In this document: positions 35,596 through 44,294 of the stretch, in pieces
How positions within the stretch are numbered: position 1 is the stretch's first letter
Layout of the letters: each line of letters begins with the position of its first letter
From: a bacterium
GTDB taxonomy: Bacteria > Oederibacteriota > CAKKQC01
Length of the DNA: 64,000 nucleotides
Reading direction: 5' to 3'
Assembly (NCBI GenBank): GCA_919901855.1
Contig: CAKKQC010000001.1
Span: forward strand, 1 to 64,000
Made by a program: the position numbers and the translations under genes
Notes under the pieces: model-generated
The model's database searches: none
What the model was told of the DNA's origin: nothing
The model's input: the letters and a program-made list of their open reading frames with translations, nothing else

Positions 35596-36944
35596 CCGGG
35601 GCCCGCATCCTCGTCGCCGACGACGAAGCCACGATCGTGACCATGCTCGGCCGGATCCTGAAGGCCGAAGGGCACACGGTGTTCACGGCGGCCGGCGGAA
35701 CCGAAGCCTGCGAGACCGGGGAGCGGGAGCAGGTGCATCTCGCGCTCGTGGACCTCACGATGCCCGATCGCTCCGGAATCGAGGTCCTGAAATGCCTCAA
35801 GGAGCGGCTCCCGGAGGCCCGCGTCATCATCATGACCGCCTACGCTTCCGCCGAAACCGCGGTCGAGGCGATGAAGCTCGGGGCGCTCGACTACCTCATC
35901 AAGCCGATCGCGACCGACGAGCTCAAGCTCCAGGTCCGCCGGGCGATCGCCGAGCTAGCCCTCTCGCAGGAGAACCGGGCCCTGCGCACGGAGCTCGAGC
36001 GGCTCGCCCCCGGCGGGGAGATCATCGGGACCTCGCCGGGCCTCCGGGAAGCCGTCGACCTCGCGGCGCGCGTCGCCGACGCCCCCTCCCCCGTCCTCGT
36101 GCTCGGGGAAAGCGGCACCGGCAAGGAGCTGATCGCGCGGGCGATCCACCACGCCGCGACCGCCCGGCGGGGCCCATTCCTCGCCATCAACTGCGGGGCG
36201 CTGGCGGAGTCCCTGCTCGAACGCGAACTATTCGGCCACGAGAAGGGAGCGTTCACGGGCGCGGACGCCGCCCAGCCCGGACTGCTCGAAGCGGCCGCCG
36301 ACGGGACCATCCTGCTCGACGAGATCGCGGAGATGTCCCCGGCCCTTCAGGTCAAGCTCCTGCGCGTCCTCGAGGGCGGCGAGTTCATGCGCGTCGGCGG
36401 TACGCGGCCCCTGCGGTGCCACGCCCGGTTTGTCGCCGCCACGAACAAGGACCTCGCCCGCGAGGTCACGGCGGGGAAGTTCCGCCAGGACCTCTACTAC
36501 CGGCTCAACGTCCTGGCCATCAAGCTCCCGCCCCTGCGCGACCGCGGTGATGACGTCCTCGTCATCGCCGAGCACTACCTCGCCCGGTTCGCGGCGGGAC
36601 GGACGATGACGCTGTCCGCGGACGCGCGCGCCGCCCTGCGCGCACACACGTGGCCGGGGAACGTGCGCGAGCTGCGCAACGTGATCGAGCGGGCGGTCCT
36701 GCTCGGCTGCGGGAGCGAGATCGCCGCGACGGACCTCGCTATGGACGGCTCGGCGTCCATCGAGGACCAGCGGCTCGCATCGTGGGCCGCCCTGCCGCAC
36801 CAGGAGGCCAAGGACGCCTTCGAGCGCTGGTACATCGAGCGCGCCTTCCGCGCCGGTGGCGGCAATGTGACCAGGACCGCGGAGAAGTTCGGGCTGGACC
36901 GCAAGAACCTCGAGGACAAACTCAAGAAATACGGACTGAAATAG
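35592..36944 (+). CDS. NtrC-family sigma-54 activator of cassette 3
   Basis: A 450-residue response regulator with receiver (acidic pocket D10-D11, phospho-site D54), AAA+ domain (Walker A 'GESGTGKEL', sigma-54 loop 'GAFTGAD', 'KFRQDLYYRLNV') and Fis-type helix-turn-helix 'GGNVTRTAEKFGLDRKNLED'. It has the canonical GAFTGA where the other two have GAYTGA. A sigma-54 promoter begins 93 bases after its stop and faces the six-gene surface-protein operon. Confidence 0.95.
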   Translation: MTGARILVADDEATIVTMLGRILKAEGHTVFTAAGGTEACETGEREQVHLALVDLTMPDRSGIEVLKCLKERLPEARVIIMTAYASAETAVEAMKLGALDYLIKPIATDELKLQVRRAIAELALSQENRALRTELERLAPGGEIIGTSPGLREAVDLAARVADAPSPVLVLGESGTGKELIARAIHHAATARRGPFLAINCGALAESLLERELFGHEKGAFTGADAAQPGLLEAAADGTILLDEIAEMSPALQVKLLRVLEGGEFMRVGGTRPLRCHARFVAATNKDLAREVTAGKFRQDLYYRLNVLAIKLPPLRDRGDDVLVIAEHYLARFAAGRTMTLSADARAALRAHTWPGNVRELRNVIERAVLLGCGSEIAATDLAMDGSASIEDQRLASWAALPHQEAKDAFERWYIERAFRAGGGNVTRTAEKFGLDRKNLEDKLKKYGLK

Positions 36945-36984
36945 GGCGCCTCTCGCGCCGGGGCATTTCCACCCCACCCCGGGG
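36945..36984 (+). repeat. GC-rich dyads upstream of sigma-54 promoter 3
   Basis: GGCGC-ctctc-GCGCC (36945-36959) and the 8-base palindrome CCCCGGGG (36977-36984). Weaker than the dyads in cassettes 1 and 2, but in the same place between regulator and promoter. Confidence 0.35.
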
Positions 36985-37036
36985 AGGTCTTTCCCCACCC
37001 CCACCGCCGATCCTCTATATACAGTGCCCTGGTTCC

Positions 37037-37052
37037 CGGCACGGGAGATGCA
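37037..37052 (+). promoter_or_regulatory. Sigma-54 (-24/-12) promoter of the cassette 3 operon
   Basis: CGGCACG-GGAG-ATGCA, two mismatches to the consensus, GG (37038-37039) and GC (37050-37051) 10 bases apart. Transcription should start near 37063, about 3 bases before the ATG at 37066, so the mRNA would be essentially leaderless. Confidence 0.8.
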
Positions 37053-37065
37053 TAGATAAGGCAGG

Positions 37066-37860
37066 ATGTCGAGATTGGGTGGAATCGGGAGCGCGGGCAG
37101 AACGGCGGGGGCTGCCGTGGCGATGGCGCTGGCGGCCCTAGCGCCCGCCCCCGGTCTGAGCGTGAGCTACCAGATCATCGCCCCCCCTACCGTCGGGTGC
37201 GGTGCCCCGTTCTGGATCACGGTCGTCGTCCTCGATGTCTCGGGCGTCACGCGGGTCGACTACTGCGGCACGATCGCGTTCACCTCGACCGACCCCGCCG
37301 CCCGGATTGAGGGGCTGGCGATGGGCGCGTACACCTACACGTGGACGAGTTCTCTCGCCTGCTCGGGGGCGCCCAACGACAATGGCGTCAAGCTCTTCGT
37401 CAACGTGGTACTGCCCTCTCCCGGTCCCCAGACGATCACGGCCGTGGACACGATCGACGGATCGATCACGGGCCTCCTCTCGGTCATGGTCGTCTGCGCG
37501 GACGTCAAGCTCTGGGGCTCCCCCGCCTCCGTCATGGCAGAAACCGGCCAGACCGTCCGGTTCCGCGCCTGCTGGAGCAACTACTCGACGGGGTCCGCGT
37601 TCGCGTTCACGATCACGGACCCGGTGCCGCTGGGGGCCTCCTTCGTCCCCGAGGCGTCGATCGCGAACCTGGACGCGGGCAACACGGCCGGCGTCCCGCT
37701 CACGGTCGGGTACTCGACCTCGCCCACGCCGACCGCGCCGCCGGCGGACTCCTTCGTCACCGGCAACCCGGTCGCGGGAACCCGGTGGCTGCGATGGACG
37801 GCGCCGCTGGCGGGCGTCGGCACCACGGGTTGCGGGTGCTTTCGGGTGAAGGTGCAATGA
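37066..37860 (+). CDS. Secreted Ig-like protein, first gene of the cassette 3 operon
   Basis: A 264-residue exported protein with signal peptide (to about residue 30) and beta-rich Ig-like sequence. The second half is DUF11-like ('GQTVRFRACWSNYSTGSAF', 'ITDPVPLGASFVPEASIAN'). Several Cys occur, including a terminal 'GCGCFRV'. It begins right after the sigma-54 promoter and overlaps the next gene as ATGA. Probably a surface component assembled with the next four products; function otherwise unknown. Confidence 0.7.
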   Translation: MSRLGGIGSAGRTAGAAVAMALAALAPAPGLSVSYQIIAPPTVGCGAPFWITVVVLDVSGVTRVDYCGTIAFTSTDPAARIEGLAMGAYTYTWTSSLACSGAPNDNGVKLFVNVVLPSPGPQTITAVDTIDGSITGLLSVMVVCADVKLWGSPASVMAETGQTVRFRACWSNYSTGSAFAFTITDPVPLGASFVPEASIANLDAGNTAGVPLTVGYSTSPTPTAPPADSFVTGNPVAGTRWLRWTAPLAGVGTTGCGCFRVKVQ

Positions 37861-38387
37861 CGATCAAGCGGTACGCCACCATGATCCTCCTGGCCACGGC
37901 CCTCCTCGCGGCGGGCGGCGCGTATGCCTGGCTCGAGACCGGGACCCTGCTCACGAACGCGGCATCCGCGACTTACCAGAACTACGGCGGCCAGTCGACG
38001 GTCACCTACTCGGCCACGATGCGCGTGGTCGTCATGAACCCGTACCTATTCGTCTGGAAGGACTGCACCCCCACGTACGTGACCACGATCGGCGGGTACG
38101 TGACCTACACCCTCAGTTTCTCCAACGGGGGCGCCAACTCGGCCTTCAACGTCACGCTCAACGACATCATGCCCAACGGCAGCGGCGTTTGGTGGATCGG
38201 CTATGCGGGGCACGGGGCCTGGTCCGGCACGGGAGTCCCGGCGCCCTCGTGGAGCGCCAACGGCACGACCTGGGCGCCGGGCACGCCCGGCTTTGGCCAG
38301 CAAGGGCCGCTCTCGCTTCGCTGGATCGTGCCCAGCCTCCCCGCCGGGGCCAGCGGCATCGTGACCTACGTGGTGTCGCTCGGATGA
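37857..38387 (+). CDS. Secreted DUF11-like protein (176 aa)
   Basis: An exported protein of 176 residues: signal peptide 'MTIKRYATMILLATALLAAG', then 'LLTNAASATYQNYGG', the N-terminal motif shared by this gene and the next three, and a DUF11-like core ('GGYVTYTLSFSNGGANSAFN', 'LNDIMPNGSG'). It overlaps both neighbours by 4 bases (ATGA at each end), so it is translated as part of one chain of genes. Single-domain size suggests a subunit rather than a free adhesin; this is inference. Confidence 0.72.
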   Translation: MTIKRYATMILLATALLAAGGAYAWLETGTLLTNAASATYQNYGGQSTVTYSATMRVVVMNPYLFVWKDCTPTYVTTIGGYVTYTLSFSNGGANSAFNVTLNDIMPNGSGVWWIGYAGHGAWSGTGVPAPSWSANGTTWAPGTPGFGQQGPLSLRWIVPSLPAGASGIVTYVVSLG

Positions 38388-38983
38388 GGACCCGGGCGAT
38401 CATCTCCATAGCTTCGCTCGCGGTGCTGCTGGCCACCATCCGGCCGGCCGCCGCTTCGCTCTCCTCGGGACTCCTCCTCACGAACTTCGTCTCGGCCACC
38501 TACGCCCTCATCGAGGGGGACGGTGTCGACATGTCCGGTCCAGGCACGAACGTGATCAACATACCCAACGCCGCGACCGCGTGGGTGCTGGTCACGGACT
38601 CCCCGCAGCTGTGCATGCAGGGCTGGAAGCGCGCGATCGCGGACGGAGCGGGCACCCCGCTTCCGCCCCCGGGCACGCGCGCTCCGGGCGACCTCCTTTG
38701 CTTCGAGATCGGGTTCTCGAACTGCGGCGACTTCACGGGATGGTCGGTCCATATCACTGACGTTCTCCCCGCGAACGTGGTGAAGACGGCAACACTTCCG
38801 GGGGGCCTCTGGGTAGGCGGCGGATACCAGTCCATCCTGACGCCATGGGCAACGAGCATCGGAGGTCCCTGGTACACGTACTCGAACACGGGGCTCGTAC
38901 AGCCCCTGTATCTGCGCTGGATTCTGGGCAAGGTCGGCCTCCACAAGACCGGGTACGTCCGGTACTGCGTGACGGTGCTCTGA
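38384..38983 (+). CDS. Secreted DUF11-like protein (199 aa)
   Basis: An exported protein of 199 residues with signal peptide, then 'LLLTNFVSATYALIEG' and a core around 'LCFEIGFSNCGDFTGWSVHI' with paired Cys. A closely similar segment lies inside giant protein 3 (its residues about 1124-1277: 'TTDCTGWSVVITT', 'LYLRWILGRVGLHKSGFIRY' against 'LYLRWILGKVGLHKTGYVRY' here), so one probably arose from the other. Starts within the previous stop (ATGA) and ends in TGATG with the next gene. Confidence 0.75.
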   Translation: MRTRAIISIASLAVLLATIRPAAASLSSGLLLTNFVSATYALIEGDGVDMSGPGTNVINIPNAATAWVLVTDSPQLCMQGWKRAIADGAGTPLPPPGTRAPGDLLCFEIGFSNCGDFTGWSVHITDVLPANVVKTATLPGGLWVGGGYQSILTPWATSIGGPWYTYSNTGLVQPLYLRWILGKVGLHKTGYVRYCVTVL

Positions 38984-39519
38984 TGGCGCGCGGGGGGTTC
39001 TCGGTCTGCCTTCTCGTGCTCTGGACCACCTTCTGGCCGTCCTCCGGCCGGGCCGCCACCGCGTGGGGCACTGTCATCACTAACGTGGCGACAATCACGA
39101 TGAGCTCCGGAGCCCCCGATTTCGTCGGCTACCAGCTCCCCTACAACATGACCTGCACCGTGCCGATCATGCCCGCCTCCTCAATCCGGGTCCTGAAGTA
39201 CGTGGTGCCGGCCATCGAGAGCCCGGGCGGGACGCTGACCTACACGATCTGGTACGTCAACCGGTCCGCCAGCGCGTCCTCATTCAACATCGTCGCCACC
39301 GACGCCCTCCCGGCGAACGTCGCCTACGACCTCGGACGGGGGTCCTGGAACGGCGGATCGGGGGGCACATGGGCGTCCTTGTACTCGTCGAACAACGTCA
39401 CTTACGCCGGCGGCCAGCCGGCGGCTGGCCAATCCGAACCCTGCTACCTCCGCTTCGTCCTGGACTGGCTTGGTCCCGCCAAGAGCGCGCTCATCTCCTA
39501 TTCGGTGACGATCCGGTGA
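38983..39519 (+). CDS. Secreted DUF11-like protein (178 aa)
   Basis: An exported protein of 178 residues: signal peptide, then 'GTVITNVATITMSSGAPDFV', a variant of the motif seen in its neighbours, and a DUF11-like core ('GGTLTYTIWYVNRSASASS', 'ATDALPANVAYDLG'). The start shares a base with the previous stop (TGATG) and the stop overlaps the GTG of giant gene 3 (GTGA). No family name beyond DUF11-like can be given. Confidence 0.72.
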   Translation: MARGGFSVCLLVLWTTFWPSSGRAATAWGTVITNVATITMSSGAPDFVGYQLPYNMTCTVPIMPASSIRVLKYVVPAIESPGGTLTYTIWYVNRSASASSFNIVATDALPANVAYDLGRGSWNGGSGGTWASLYSSNNVTYAGGQPAAGQSEPCYLRFVLDWLGPAKSALISYSVTIR

Positions 39520-42500
39520 AACCGGCAAGCGCCGCGCGGGTCCTCGCAGCCGTCGCCGGGCTCTCATTCAGCCTCCCTGTCCCTGCATGCGCCGCGACCG
39601 CGGCCGGGTCTATCATCACCAACCTGGTCTCGGTCTACTGGTGGAACGAACTTAGCCAGACGGTCACCGGGGCGCCCATGTCGGACACGCAATCGGCCGC
39701 GTACGCGACCGTAGGGGGTTTCGCGAGCGCGGTTTCGGGGACCTCGGATCGGGTCTCGGCGGCCCCGGGCGACATCGTCACGCGTACGATCACCTACTCG
39801 ATACCCGCCAGCGTATCCGCCGCCACGCTCGTCCTCTTCGACACGCTCCCCCCGTACGTGCACTACGTAGCGGGGAGCGCATCGATCGCGCCGGATCCGG
39901 GCTGGGACCCGGACCCGGGGCCGCCCGGACACGTGCGGTGGACGATAGCGGGCCCGTTCCCGTCCGGGGTATCCGGCGAGATCACGTACCAGTACTCCGT
40001 GGACTGGGGAGCCGGCGAGATATTCGAGCCCGGCAGCGGCGACGTCGCGGCGCCGGAAGCGTACCCGCTCCTGGCCCGGCCTCTCCTCTCCTGGGCCGGC
40101 GGCACGCCCGGTGGACTCCTCGGGGCCACGTCCACGGTTTTCGTCGACTGGTTCGAGTTCATCAAGACGGGCCCGCCCGGCGGAAGCGAGGTCGCGTACA
40201 CGATCATGGTCCGCAACAAGTCCGCGGCCAAGACCTGGTTCGGAGTCACGGTCTGGGACACGGTACCTGCCGCCCTCGACGTCTGGGCGCCCGGCTACGG
40301 GTTTGGCGACCCCTGCAATACGTGGAGCATGACGCCGACCGGCTGTCCCGCCGGGTCGCCGTCCTGGACCACGGCGGGTGGCCGGACGCTTTTGCGCTGG
40401 AACCTCGGCGCCCTCGGCCCCGGCCAGAGCGTCTATCTCGTCTGGCAGGCCCGGCTCGATCCCGCGGTCACATCCGCCACCACCGTGGACAACATCGCCG
40501 CGGTGGCGGCAGCCGGCCAGCCCGGTCCCGGCGGCACCGGCGCCTCCGGCGCGAACTGCTTCGCGGTCGCTTCCCTGCCTCTTGTGCCGGGCTACACTCC
40601 TCCCGGGGCCCCGCCCGGCCTGACCGCGCGGCACCTCGGAGGATCGATCGGTCTATCGTGGAGCACTGCGGCGGCCGGGTCGTCACCGATCACGGCCTAC
40701 CTCATCTACCAGGCAACCTGCGCGACCTGTGCCGGCTACGCGTACGACATGGTCTGGGCGCCCAAGGCCAAGTACGTGGACGTGTATATCGTTCCCTACG
40801 ACCCCTACTGGTACGAGATCACGGCGCTCGACGAGACCTGGGTAGAGAGCCCGCCGTCGCCGCGCGCGATGGCAGCATACGGTCCGTGCACGGACCCGTC
40901 CTGGTACCCGCGGGCCCCGATGTTGTCGGTGGAGGCCGACAATCCCGCCGTAGCGTCCATCGGCGGCAGGCTGGTTCTGGCCGGGGGACTCGACGTGGAG
41001 GTGTTCGACCCCGCGATGGAGACCTGGACGGCCGGCGCACCCCCGCTCAACGAGGAATACGAAGTCGCCTCGGCGGCGCTGAATGGAACGCTCTTCGTCG
41101 CGGGGGGGTACGGCCCGGCCAGCGGGTGGACCCCCGTGAACACGGTCAACGCCTACGGCGCCGGCACGGATTCGTGGTCGACACTCGCGTCGATGCCCAC
41201 GGCCCGTTGGTGCGCGACAGGCGCCGCGGCGAACGGCAAGTTCTACGTGATCGGCGGCTTCGATTCGTCGAGCACCGGGCTGTCCACGGTGGAGGAGTAC
41301 GATCCCGCGACCAACTCTTGGGCGACGAGGTCTCCGATGCCGACGGCCCGGGGCCTCTCCGCTGCGGCCACGGCGGGGGGCAAGATCTACGTGATTGGCG
41401 GTTACCCGGACTACGGGGTGAACGACGCGTACGACACCGTCGAGGTCTACGACCCCGTCCTCGACTCCTGGGCCACGGCACCGGCGATGCCGGTGCCCAA
41501 GGCCGGGCTCTCGGCGGCGGTCGTCGGCGGTTCGATCTACGTAATCGGCGGCGACTACAGTTGGGTTCCCACTTCGTCGGTGGACGTGTTCGACACTGCG
41601 ACGAACTCGTGGACCCCCGCGTGCCACCTCAACACGCCGAGGACCTGGGCGGGCGCCGCCGCGATTGGAGGCACCGTCTACGTCATGGGCGGATTCGACG
41701 GTGGCTGGGCGCCTCTCAACACGGTCGAGGCCACGTCCCCTTCGGGCCCGCCGCCGACCCCACCGTCCGCTCCGGGGACGTTGACCGCACTGGGCGGACC
41801 CGGGCTGGTCCAACTGGAGTGGAGCCCCGCCGTACCCGGCACCTACCCGGTGGCCGGCTACGACCTGTACCGGTCCACGTGCTCGGCCTGCGGGTTCACG
41901 ATCCTCGGAGTCATCGGCGCCGGGGCCACGTCGTTCTCGGACTACGGCGTGCCGTCCTGTGACACGGCTTGGTACAAAATCCAGGCGCTGGATACGCTTG
42001 CCAACGTGGGCCCATTCAGCGTGACGATCTCGGGGGCTCCGACCTGCGCGCCGGTCACGGGCCTCGCGGTCACGGCCGTGAAGACGATGAACCCCGCCGC
42101 GCCCGGGCTCGGCACGCCCGTGACGTTCCAGATCGTGGTCACGAACTCGGGCGCCCAGACGATCACGGATCTCACGGTCGTGGACACGGTCTCGCCGCTC
42201 ATCGTGAACCAGGTGGCGGGGACCCCGGCGGGGTGGGCCGCGCCCGCGGTGACCTCGGTTGCCTCGGGTACCCGGTACATGTGGAGCTCGGCGGGGCTGA
42301 CATTCCTGCCCGGCACCTCGACCACGTTCACGATCAGCGGCAACATCGGGGTGTTCCTCTGGCCCCCGGCAGTCTCGAACACGGCCTTCGTCACCGCCAG
42401 CGGGCCGGCCGGCGCGACTTCGATCTCGACCAACGTAGTCGGTAGTGTCATCCAGCCGCCGGTGGCCTCGCTCTCGGTCGTGAAGTTGCAGACTCCGGCG

Positions 42501-44294
42501 GCGCCGGTCACGGGCGGGCCCGTGTCCTACCGGATCGTGATGACCAACACGGGTTCGGCGACACTCGACAACGTGTCGATCATGGATACGCTGCAGGCCG
42601 TGATCACCGCCGTCACGACGGACCAACCGGCGGGGATGGGCCTACCGGTCGTCGCCGACGCCGGATCCGGTACCCGGTACGTCTGGACCAGTGCCGGGCT
42701 CACATTCCTGCCCGGACAGAGCCTGACCGTCACGATCACGGGCACCGTGGGCACCGTGGCCGTGCCAACCGCGGTGAGCAACACGGCCTACGTCACCGGC
42801 TGGTGCTCGTGGATGATTGGGCTCGGATCGGCGGCCGCCTACTCGCCCGTCATCGGGTTCGTCGTGGCGCCGGTCACGATGTGCGCACCGGCCCTCGACC
42901 TCTGGGAGAGCACCCCGGTGCCGCAGAACGCGAAGGCGGGCGATGTAGTCGAGTACCGGATCTCGTTCTCCAACACGACGGACTGCACGGGATGGTCGGT
43001 CGTGATCACAACGCAGGGGGGATCGTTCTCGAACCGGGTCAAGACGGTCACGCCCCCCGGTTCCCTCTGGGTATCGGGAGGCTTTGGTGCGGTTCTGCCC
43101 CAGTGGGCCAACAGTCTCAACGGGCCCTGGAACGCGACATCGGACAACGGACAGACCGAGCCGCTTTACCTGCGCTGGATACTCGGCCGCGTGGGGCTCC
43201 ACAAGTCCGGGTTCATCCGGTACCAGGCCCAGGTCCTGCCGGGATCGTGCCAGCTCCTGCCCGCGTACGCCTCGGCAACGCTGACGAGCGGGTTCCCCGA
43301 CTTCATACCGTACATCGTGCCCTACACGGCCTCCGCTACCGGGAATCAGCTCTGTGACCCGCCGGCCGCACCGCTTACGCTCTCGGCGGTCGGCGGAGTC
43401 GGCCAGATCGTGCTCGGCTGGACTCCCGCCGCTCCAGGAGCCAATCCGCTTACCGCGTACGAGATATTCCGGTCCACGTGTGGCGGATGCGCGTACGTCT
43501 CCGTCGCGACCGTGGGATCCTGGCTCGCGCAGTGGGCCGACACGACCGTGCCCGTCGGTGTCGTGAGCACCTACGAGGTCCTGGCTCGCGACGCAGTCGG
43601 GATCACGGGCATTCTGTCCGTCCCCTCGGGCAACGCGACTCGCCTGCCGCCTCCGGACGCGGTGCTGACGGCGTCGGCGGCGGCGCCGATGACCGAGTAC
43701 GTCGGCAACACGTTCAACGTCGTCGTCACGATCCACAACACGGGAACGGGGGCGGCGAACGCCGTGACGCCATCGCTCGGCGTGGCGGCCGGGGCCCCCT
43801 TCGTCTCCCTCATGTCCGGCCCGATCCCGACGGGGCCCTTTGCCATCCCGGCTGGCGGCTCTTCGAGCTTCACGTGGGTGTACCGGGCCGACGGCGCTGG
43901 GCCGGTATCGTTCGCAGCATCGGGGGCGGGCACCGACCTCAACACGGGGCTCCCCCTCGGCAGTGCCTCGTCGACGGCGAACGTCGCGCTGAGCCTGACG
44001 CCGACGGGGACCGTGGTCATCATCGGCGGGCCGACTGGCCCGATCGACCCCACCCTCGGCCAGCAGGTCGCGATCACGGTATGGCCGTCGGGCGCCGGGA
44101 CGATCACGGTCCGGATCTACGACATGGGCGGGACGCTCGTGCGGACGATGATGGCGTCCACCGGAGGCGGCGGCGTGACCTTCTACTGGAACGGACGGGA
44201 CAACGGCGGCGCGATCGTGCCGCCGGGCGGGTACCCGATCCAGATCCTGGGGCCGGGCGTGAACAAGACGGACATGCTGGGAGTGCTGTACTGA
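39516..44294 (+). CDS. Giant secreted protein 3 (DUF11, fibronectin, Kelch; FlgD-like C-terminus)
   Basis: A 1592-residue exported protein starting at GTG 39516 inside the previous stop. Signal peptide and the 'IITNLVSVYWW' motif open it; then DUF11-like Ig domains to about 360, a fibronectin-like domain 360-455, a six-blade Kelch propeller 464-739, a second fibronectin-like domain 744-843, two DUF11 repeats to 1122, a segment resembling the product at 38384 (1124-1277), a third fibronectin-like domain to 1375, a CARDB-like domain to 1498, and the shared C-terminal domain (1500-1592: 'GGPTGPIDPTLGQQ', 'VRIYDMGGTLVRTM', 'VPPGGYPI'). CxxC motifs recur in the fibronectin-like domains. Probable surface adhesin or fibre. 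Confidence 0.86.
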   Translation: MKPASAARVLAAVAGLSFSLPVPACAATAAGSIITNLVSVYWWNELSQTVTGAPMSDTQSAAYATVGGFASAVSGTSDRVSAAPGDIVTRTITYSIPASVSAATLVLFDTLPPYVHYVAGSASIAPDPGWDPDPGPPGHVRWTIAGPFPSGVSGEITYQYSVDWGAGEIFEPGSGDVAAPEAYPLLARPLLSWAGGTPGGLLGATSTVFVDWFEFIKTGPPGGSEVAYTIMVRNKSAAKTWFGVTVWDTVPAALDVWAPGYGFGDPCNTWSMTPTGCPAGSPSWTTAGGRTLLRWNLGALGPGQSVYLVWQARLDPAVTSATTVDNIAAVAAAGQPGPGGTGASGANCFAVASLPLVPGYTPPGAPPGLTARHLGGSIGLSWSTAAAGSSPITAYLIYQATCATCAGYAYDMVWAPKAKYVDVYIVPYDPYWYEITALDETWVESPPSPRAMAAYGPCTDPSWYPRAPMLSVEADNPAVASIGGRLVLAGGLDVEVFDPAMETWTAGAPPLNEEYEVASAALNGTLFVAGGYGPASGWTPVNTVNAYGAGTDSWSTLASMPTARWCATGAAANGKFYVIGGFDSSSTGLSTVEEYDPATNSWATRSPMPTARGLSAAATAGGKIYVIGGYPDYGVNDAYDTVEVYDPVLDSWATAPAMPVPKAGLSAAVVGGSIYVIGGDYSWVPTSSVDVFDTATNSWTPACHLNTPRTWAGAAAIGGTVYVMGGFDGGWAPLNTVEATSPSGPPPTPPSAPGTLTALGGPGLVQLEWSPAVPGTYPVAGYDLYRSTCSACGFTILGVIGAGATSFSDYGVPSCDTAWYKIQALDTLANVGPFSVTISGAPTCAPVTGLAVTAVKTMNPAAPGLGTPVTFQIVVTNSGAQTITDLTVVDTVSPLIVNQVAGTPAGWAAPAVTSVASGTRYMWSSAGLTFLPGTSTTFTISGNIGVFLWPPAVSNTAFVTASGPAGATSISTNVVGSVIQPPVASLSVVKLQTPAAPVTGGPVSYRIVMTNTGSATLDNVSIMDTLQAVITAVTTDQPAGMGLPVVADAGSGTRYVWTSAGLTFLPGQSLTVTITGTVGTVAVPTAVSNTAYVTGWCSWMIGLGSAAAYSPVIGFVVAPVTMCAPALDLWESTPVPQNAKAGDVVEYRISFSNTTDCTGWSVVITTQGGSFSNRVKTVTPPGSLWVSGGFGAVLPQWANSLNGPWNATSDNGQTEPLYLRWILGRVGLHKSGFIRYQAQVLPGSCQLLPAYASATLTSGFPDFIPYIVPYTASATGNQLCDPPAAPLTLSAVGGVGQIVLGWTPAAPGANPLTAYEIFRSTCGGCAYVSVATVGSWLAQWADTTVPVGVVSTYEVLARDAVGITGILSVPSGNATRLPPPDAVLTASAAAPMTEYVGNTFNVVVTIHNTGTGAANAVTPSLGVAAGAPFVSLMSGPIPTGPFAIPAGGSSSFTWVYRADGAGPVSFAASGAGTDLNTGLPLGSASSTANVALSLTPTGTVVIIGGPTGPIDPTLGQQVAITVWPSGAGTITVRIYDMGGTLVRTMMASTGGGGVTFYWNGRDNGGAIVPPGGYPIQILGPGVNKTDMLGVLY

